A program made the translations under genes and the position numbers. Of a stretch of 64,000 nucleotides of DNA, positions 59,554-64,000 are shown in pieces; the stretch's first letter is position 1, and every line of letters starts with the position of its first letter. The notes beneath the pieces are model-generated. The model was not told the origin of the DNA and ran no database searches. It saw only the letters and a program-made list of their open reading frames with translations. The stretch spans positions 3,827,001-3,891,000 of the forward strand of contig NC_009719.1 in NCBI RefSeq assembly GCF_000017565.1. The letters run 5' to 3'. This DNA is from Parvibaculum lavamentivorans DS-1 (GTDB taxonomy: Bacteria; Pseudomonadota; Alphaproteobacteria; Parvibaculales; Parvibaculaceae).

Positions 59554-59591
59554 ACCTCCCCCCGGTGGGGGGAGGTCGATCCGGCGGATCG
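59554..59591. repeat. Intergenic double-hairpin element, copy 2
   Basis: Hairpin one is ACCTCCCCCC-GGT-GGGGGGAGGT (59554-59576); directly after it, CGATCC-GGC-GGATCG (59577-59591). Both stems are perfect. The C-rich first stem and the two-stem layout match the copy at 29127. It lies in the 62-bp gap between infB and rbfA, inside an operon. Confidence 0.75.
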
Positions 59592-59605
59592 AGCTTTAAA
59601 AGCCC

Positions 59606-60028
59606 ATGCAGAAGAAATCGAGTTCAAAGAGCCATCGCGCCACGCGCGGTCCCAGCCAGCGTCAGCTCCGCGCGGGCGAGCTCATTCGCCGTGCGCTGTC
59701 CGATGTCGTCACCCGCGGCACCATTCAGGACCCGGACCTGATCGAACGCAGTTTCTCCGTCACCGAAGTGCGCGTCAGCCCCGACCTTCGCCACGCCACC
59801 TGTTTCGTCGCGCCGCTGGGCAAGGGCGATGCTGCGGCTCTTGCCGCCGCGCTCACCCGCGTGCGCGGCTATCTGCGCGGTCAGCTCTCGAAGGAAGTCA
59901 CCTTCAAATACATGCCCGATCTCACCTTCGAGCCCGATACCTCCTTCGACAAGGCGGAGCAGATCGACCGTCTGCTGCATTCGCCGAAGGTCTCGCAGGA
60001 TCTCTCGCCCCAGGACGACGAGGAATAG
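59606..60028 (+). CDS. rbfA: 30S ribosome-binding factor RbfA
   Basis: 140 residues. RbfA aids late 16S rRNA 5' processing. Features: SQRQLRAGELIRRALSDVVT, then FSVTEVRVSPDLRHATCFVA and LRGQLSKEVTFKYMPDLTFE, with a short acidic tail (SPQDDEE). It is followed by truB after 4 nt. Confidence 0.95.
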   Translation: MQKKSSSKSHRATRGPSQRQLRAGELIRRALSDVVTRGTIQDPDLIERSFSVTEVRVSPDLRHATCFVAPLGKGDAAALAAALTRVRGYLRGQLSKEVTFKYMPDLTFEPDTSFDKAEQIDRLLHSPKVSQDLSPQDDEE

Positions 60029-60032
60029 GCCG

Positions 60033-60956
60033 ATGGCCCGCCGCAAAAAAGGCGAGGCGGTTTCGGGCTGGGTCGTGGTGGACAAGCCGGTCGGGCCCAC
60101 CTCCTCCGATGTCGTGAACAGGATCCGCCGCGCCTTCAATGCCCAGAAGGCAGGCCATGCCGGCACGCTCGATCCCCTCGCGAGCGGCATCCTGCCCGTC
60201 GCCCTCGGCGAGGCGACCAAGACCGTCCCCTTCATGATCGACGCCGCCAAGGGCTACCGCTTCACAATCCGCTTCGGCGAGGCCACGACCACGCATGACG
60301 CCGAGGGCGAAGTCACCGAAACGAGCCCCCGCCGCCCGTCGGATGCCGAAATCGAAGCCGGTTTCGCGGCCTTCAGGGGCGAAATCCAGCAGGTTCCTCC
60401 CGCTTTTTCCGCCATCAAGATCGATGGCGAGCGCGCCTATGCCCGCGCCCGGGCCGGCGAGGAAGTGGTCATGGAGGCCCGTCCCGTCACAATTCACGAA
60501 ATCGCCCTTCTGGGCCGTCCCGACACCGACCATGCCGAGCTGGAAATCCTTTGCAGTAAAGGCACTTACGTCCGTTCGCTGGCCCGCGACCTGGCGCTGG
60601 CGCTCGGCACCGTCGGCCATGTTTCCGCCCTCCGGCGCACCCGCCACGGCCCCTTCCGGGAAGAGGCCGCAATTCCGCTGGATAAACTCTGCGCCTTGGG
60701 CCATATTGCGCCCGCTCCCGGCTCTGGGGCGCATTTACTGCCGCTTGAGACCGCGCTGGACGACATCCCGGCGCTGGCCGTAAGCGGCGACGATGCGGCC
60801 CGATTGAGAAAGGGTCAGGGAGTTTTGTTGCGCGGGCGCGACGCACCCATCCTTTCCGGATCGGTTCTGGCGACCCATCGGGGAGACCCGGTGGCGCTGA
60901 CCGAATACAGGCAAGGGGAGCTCTGTCCCGTCCGCGTGTTCAATCTCGGTTCATAA
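60033..60956 (+). CDS. truB: tRNA pseudouridine(55) synthase TruB
   Basis: 307 residues. TruB makes pseudouridine 55 in the T loop. The start [20 protein letters not shown] leads to the catalytic block [20 protein letters not shown], where Asp in TLDPLA is the nucleophile; [20 protein letters not shown] and [14 protein letters not shown] follow. The ATG at 60033 is 4 nt after rbfA; upstream frame extension lies inside rbfA. Confidence 0.97.
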   Translation: MARRKKGEAVSGWVVVDKPVGPTSSDVVNRIRRAFNAQKAGHAGTLDPLASGILPVALGEATKTVPFMIDAAKGYRFTIRFGEATTTHDAEGEVTETSPRRPSDAEIEAGFAAFRGEIQQVPPAFSAIKIDGERAYARARAGEEVVMEARPVTIHEIALLGRPDTDHAELEILCSKGTYVRSLARDLALALGTVGHVSALRRTRHGPFREEAAIPLDKLCALGHIAPAPGSGAHLLPLETALDDIPALAVSGDDAARLRKGQGVLLRGRDAPILSGSVLATHRGDPVALTEYRQGELCPVRVFNLGS

Positions 60957-60966
60957 GGAGATCCCG

Positions 60967-61236
60967 ATGTCGATTACGCCGGAGCGCAAAGCTCAGCTCA
61001 TCAAGGAATTCGCCGGCAAGGATGGCGACACTGGTTCGCCTGAAGTCCAGGTCGCGATCCTGACCGAACGCATCGTCAACCTCACCGAACATTTCCGGGG
61101 CCACGCGAAGGACAATCATTCGCGTCGCGGTCTTTTGAAAATGGTGAGCCAGCGCCGCAGCCTTCTCGACTATGTGAAGAAGAAGGATCAGGCGCGTTAC
61201 GAAAAGCTGATCTCCCGTTTGGGGATTCGGCGGTAA
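60967..61236 (+). CDS. rpsO: 30S ribosomal protein S15
   Basis: 89 residues, exact family size. [20 protein letters not shown], then [20 protein letters not shown] and [20 protein letters not shown] are the S15 pattern. AAGGAG precedes the ATG. It is followed by a strong hairpin and then pnp, as in most proteobacteria. Confidence 0.98.
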   Translation: MSITPERKAQLIKEFAGKDGDTGSPEVQVAILTERIVNLTEHFRGHAKDNHSRRGLLKMVSQRRSLLDYVKKKDQARYEKLISRLGIRR

Positions 61237-61556
61237 CCGGGTGCTTATTGCCCCCACGGTTCTGCTTTGCACGGCGCCCGCCCCGAGGTTCCTTTCGGAA
61301 CCTGACGGGCGGGCGTGTGTGTTTTGCGGGGCCGTTACGAAAGAGACATTCGTCCGTTGACGGATGGTTGTCGCGGTTGAGCCCGCTGCCCCTCGTCTCT
61401 GGGGTCCGGGCTTCGTGCTTGTCGCACGGCGCATTCGGCGCATCCGTGGAAAGCCGTCCTATTTGTCCGGCCGCGATATGAGCGGCAGAAAAGCGCCGGC
61501 CCGCATGATGATGGAAGAACGCATGCAAAGCGGGCGGCGCGGAACAGGAAACCGAT
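61237..61556. other. 320-bp rpsO-pnp intergenic region
   Basis: Contains the rpsO-distal hairpin at 61276-61314 and then about 240 bp with no convincing gene. Short frames here lack Shine-Dalgarno signals or run into pnp out of frame. In E. coli this position holds the pnp promoter and the leader stem cut by RNase III for PNPase autocontrol; no obvious counterpart of that leader stem was identified near pnp. Confidence 0.6.
61276..61314 (+). terminator. Strong hairpin after rpsO
   Basis: GCCCGCCC (61276-61283) pairs with GGGCGGGC (61307-61314), and AGGTTCC with GGAACCT around a TTTC loop inside. GTGTGTGTTTT follows, a weak U-tract, so it is probably a leaky terminator or 3'-end protector. 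Confidence 0.7.
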
Positions 61557-63743
61557 ATGTTTAAAATCACACGCGAAGAAATTGAATGGGGCGGCCGTAC
61601 GCTCGTCCTCGAAACGGGCAAGATCGCCCGTCAGGCCGATGGCGCGGTTCTCGCGACCTACGGCGACACCACCGTTCTCGCCACCGTTGTTGGCGAACGC
61701 AAGCCGAAGCCCGGCCTCGATTTCTTCCCCCTGACCGTGAATTATCAGGAAAAGACCTATGCCGCGGGCAAGATTCCCGGCGGCTTCTTCAAGCGTGAAG
61801 GCCGTCCGAGCGAAAAGGAAACGCTCGTCTCCCGCCTGATCGACCGTCCGATCCGTCCGCTCTTCATCAAGGGCTTCAAGAACGAAACCCAAGTGATCGC
61901 CACCGTCGTCAGCCACGACATGGAAAACGATCCCGACATCGTCGCCATGATCGCGGTCTCCGCCGCGCTCACCATTTCCGGCCTGCCTTTCCTTGGGCCC
62001 ATCGGCGCCGCGCGCGTCGGCTATATCGGCGGTGAGTACAAGCTCAACCCGATGATCGACGAGATGCCCGAAAGCGCGCTCGACCTCGTGGTCGCCGGCA
62101 CCGCCGACGCCGTGATGATGGTGGAATCGGAAGCGAAGGAACTTTCCGAAGACATCATGCTCGGCGCCGTCATGTTCGGCCACAAGGAATTCCAGCCGGT
62201 GATCGACATGATCATCCGCATGGCCGAGAAATGCGCGAAGGAGCCGCGCGCCATCGACGTGAAGGACAATTCCGAACTCGTCGCCAAGGTGCGTGAGCTG
62301 GCCGAAAGCGATGTCCGCGCCGCTTATGGCCTGAAGGACAAGGGCCAGCGTCACGAGGCGCTCGCCGCCGCGAAGGACAAGGTGAAATCCGCCCTCTGCA
62401 ATCCGGAAGATCCGAACGCCGTTTCGGAAACGGATGTCGGCGGCGTCTTCAAGAGCATCGAAAGCGACGTCGTCCGCAACTCGATCCTCGACACGAAAAG
62501 CCGCATCGATGGCCGCGATCTCGAAACCGTTCGCCCCATCGTCTCGGAAGTGGGCGTGCTCCCGCGCACGCATGGTTCGGCGCTCTTCACGCGCGGCGAA
62601 ACGCAGGCCCTCGTGGTGGCGACGCTCGGCACCGGCGATGACGAGCAGTTCATCGACGCGCTGGAAGGCACCTACAAGGAAAACTTCCTGCTGCACTACA
62701 ACTTCCCGCCCTTCTCCGTCGGCGAGACGGGCCGCGTCGGCTTCACCGGCCGCCGCGAAGTCGGTCACGGCAAGCTCGCCTGGCGCGCGCTCCGTGCGGT
62801 GCTTCCGCCCAAGACCGAGTTCCCCTACACGCTGCGCCTCGTCTCGGAAATCACCGAGTCGAACGGTTCCTCCTCGATGGCAACCGTTTGCGGCTCCTCG
62901 CTCGCGATGATGGATGCGGGTGTGCCGCTGAAGCGCGCCGTCGCCGGCATCGCCATGGGCCTCATCCTCGAAGGTGAGCGTTTCGCCGTTCTGTCGGACA
63001 TCCTCGGCGACGAGGATCACCTCGGCGACATGGACTTCAAGGTGGCGGGCACGCAGGAAGGCGTGACCTCGCTCCAGATGGACATCAAGATCACCGGCAT
63101 CAACGAGCGCATCATGAAGCAGGCCCTCGCCCAGGCGAAGGGCGGCCGCTTGCATATTCTCGGCGAGATGGCGAAAGCTCTCGACACGGCCCGCCCCGAA
63201 ATGGGCGAATACGCGCCGCGTATCGAAGTGATCACCGTGCCGACCGACAAGATCCGTGAAGTCATCGGCACGGGCGGCAAGGTCATCCGCGAGATCGTGG
63301 AAAAGACGGGCGCCAAGGTCGACATTTCCGACGACGGCACCATCAAGGTCGCCTCGTCCGACGGCGAGTCGATCCGCAAGGCGATCGCCTGGATTCAGGG
63401 CATTGTCGCCGAGCCGGAAGTCGGCAAGATCTATGAGGGCACGGTCGTGAAGGCGGTCGATTTCGGCGCCTTCGTGAACTTCTTCGGCCCGCGCGACGGT
63501 CTCGTGCACATCTCGCAGATGGCGCCGACCCGCGTGGAGCAGGTCTCCGATGTCGTCAAGGAAGGCGACAAGGTCAAGGTCAAGCTCCTGGGCTTCGATG
63601 ATCGCGGCAAGGTCCGCCTGTCGATGAAGCATGTGAACCAGGAAACCGGCGAAGAGATCGTCTACGAAAACGAGCCCGCCGAGCAGCCCCGCGAAAAGCG
63701 CGAAGGCGGCGGTGGTCGCGGTCGCCGTCGCGAACGCGACTGA
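61557..63743 (+). CDS. pnp: Polyribonucleotide nucleotidyltransferase (PNPase)
   Basis: 728 residues. PNPase degrades RNA 3'-5' with phosphate and is a degradosome component. Two RNase PH-like halves are present ([40 protein letters not shown]-type block near residue 320), then KH ([20 protein letters not shown]) and S1 ([20 protein letters not shown]) with an Arg-rich tail. AACAGGAAA precedes the ATG. Confidence 0.98.
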   Translation: MFKITREEIEWGGRTLVLETGKIARQADGAVLATYGDTTVLATVVGERKPKPGLDFFPLTVNYQEKTYAAGKIPGGFFKREGRPSEKETLVSRLIDRPIRPLFIKGFKNETQVIATVVSHDMENDPDIVAMIAVSAALTISGLPFLGPIGAARVGYIGGEYKLNPMIDEMPESALDLVVAGTADAVMMVESEAKELSEDIMLGAVMFGHKEFQPVIDMIIRMAEKCAKEPRAIDVKDNSELVAKVRELAESDVRAAYGLKDKGQRHEALAAAKDKVKSALCNPEDPNAVSETDVGGVFKSIESDVVRNSILDTKSRIDGRDLETVRPIVSEVGVLPRTHGSALFTRGETQALVVATLGTGDDEQFIDALEGTYKENFLLHYNFPPFSVGETGRVGFTGRREVGHGKLAWRALRAVLPPKTEFPYTLRLVSEITESNGSSSMATVCGSSLAMMDAGVPLKRAVAGIAMGLILEGERFAVLSDILGDEDHLGDMDFKVAGTQEGVTSLQMDIKITGINERIMKQALAQAKGGRLHILGEMAKALDTARPEMGEYAPRIEVITVPTDKIREVIGTGGKVIREIVEKTGAKVDISDDGTIKVASSDGESIRKAIAWIQGIVAEPEVGKIYEGTVVKAVDFGAFVNFFGPRDGLVHISQMAPTRVEQVSDVVKEGDKVKVKLLGFDDRGKVRLSMKHVNQETGEEIVYENEPAEQPREKREGGGGRGRRRERD

Positions 63744-63770
63744 CGTCTCGTCGCAATAAAGCTAGGATTG

Positions 63771-63803
63771 CGGGGTCAGCTCATGCTGGCCCCGTTTTCT
63801 TTT
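63771..63803 (+). terminator. Rho-independent terminator after pnp
   Basis: CGGGGTCAG (63771-63779) pairs with CTGGCCCCG (63786-63794), with one G-U pair, around a CTCATG loop, followed by TTTTCTTTT. It should end the rimP-to-pnp transcript. Confidence 0.85.
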
Positions 63804-63814
63804 GGAGACCCCGC

Positions 63815-64000
63815 ATGCGCCGACCCGCCGCTCTCGCCGCCGCTCTCTTCCTCTTCGCCGCTCCCGCCCTCGCCGATGAAGCGCCCGCCAATGGCTGGCA
63901 AGCGCAAGTGACGGCGCATGATCGCGACCGGCTGGAGCGATACGAGGATGCGGTAACGAAAGGCATGATGGAGTCCCGCGTCGCCGGCGAGGAACACGGC
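63815..64000 (+). CDS. Signal-peptide protein, start only (possible DUF4893 family)
   Basis: The first 62 residues are in the window; the rest is beyond the right edge. A signal peptide (AALAAALFLFAAPALA) ends before DEAPANGW. The following AHDRDRLERYEDAVTKG weakly recalls DUF4893 proteins. GGAGA lies upstream of the ATG. Function unknown. Confidence 0.65.
   Translation, partial: MRRPAALAAALFLFAAPALADEAPANGWQAQVTAHDRDRLERYEDAVTKGMMESRVAGEEHG

Noticed and set aside
61364-61564. A 66-codon plus-strand frame in the rpsO-pnp gap
   Set aside because: No Shine-Dalgarno, Arg-rich composition, and it overlaps the pnp start out of frame.
61335-63632. A 765-codon open frame on the minus strand opposite pnp
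   Set aside because: It mirrors PNPase, has no recognisable motif or start signal, and arises from the GC-rich codon pattern. Similar long antisense frames opposite the hybrid kinase (14494-16941), glnD (26219-28522), maeB (19676-21853, plus), the autotransporter (36297-38111) and trpS-usp (38798-41242) were rejected for the same reason.

Overview
This 64 kb window is a GC-rich, gene-dense stretch of an alphaproteobacterial chromosome. Every protein recognised is of alphaproteobacterial type, and the gene order (olsB-maeB-mutS-glnD-murJ-trpS-usp-nfu, then tsaB-rimI-fur-olsA-miaB-phoH-ybeY-corC-lnt-xre-metK-trmB-rimP-nusA-infB-rbfA-truB-rpsO-pnp) matches what I remember of the olsB-olsA-metK region of Rhizobiales such as Sinorhizobium. 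The species cannot be named from the sequence alone; a Rhizobiales- or Parvibaculum-like lineage is my best guess. No tRNA, rRNA, CRISPR array, IS element or prophage was seen.

Layout. 1-4.1 kb: hrcA (cut by the left edge, minus strand), divergent from rph-rdgB-hemW, which converge on a zeta-class GST. 4.1-9.4 kb: an envelope cluster (lpoA-like, rsmI, yraN, BON lipoprotein, SirB1-like, gshB) resembling the E. coli rsmI/lpoA/yraN/dolP block. 9.4-18.4 kb: small lipoprotein, M19 dipeptidase, HugZ-like protein, LprI/DUF3298 protein, comM, hybrid histidine kinase, AmpG-like permease. 18.4-24.7 kb: olsB, maeB, mutS. 24.7-31.5 kb: a repeat pair, a zinc-ribbon methyltransferase, a small secreted protein, glnD, a single-chain Phd-RelE toxin-antitoxin gene, murJ. 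31.5-38.1 kb: an apparent insertion between murJ and trpS holding a membrane hybrid kinase, a NarL-type response regulator and a 1333-residue autotransporter with exact 150-bp repeats. 38.5-53.8 kb: trpS through trmB, including the tRNA modification, envelope lipid and SAM synthesis genes. 53.8-63.7 kb: the rimP-nusA-ylxR-infB-rbfA-truB-rpsO-pnp operon for translation, transcription and RNA turnover, with a promoter and a terminator-like leader hairpin before rimP. A signal-peptide protein begins at the right edge.

The most interesting items are the fused antitoxin-toxin gene, the kinase/regulator/autotransporter insertion, a perfect triple Pho box between the autotransporter and trpS, a perfect palindrome at the probable metK promoter, the rimP leader hairpin, and two families of intergenic hairpin repeats. 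Many starts are TTG or GTG, including TTG for metK, rimP and tsaB. Starts were chosen from Shine-Dalgarno position, family length and signal peptides; none is experimentally known.
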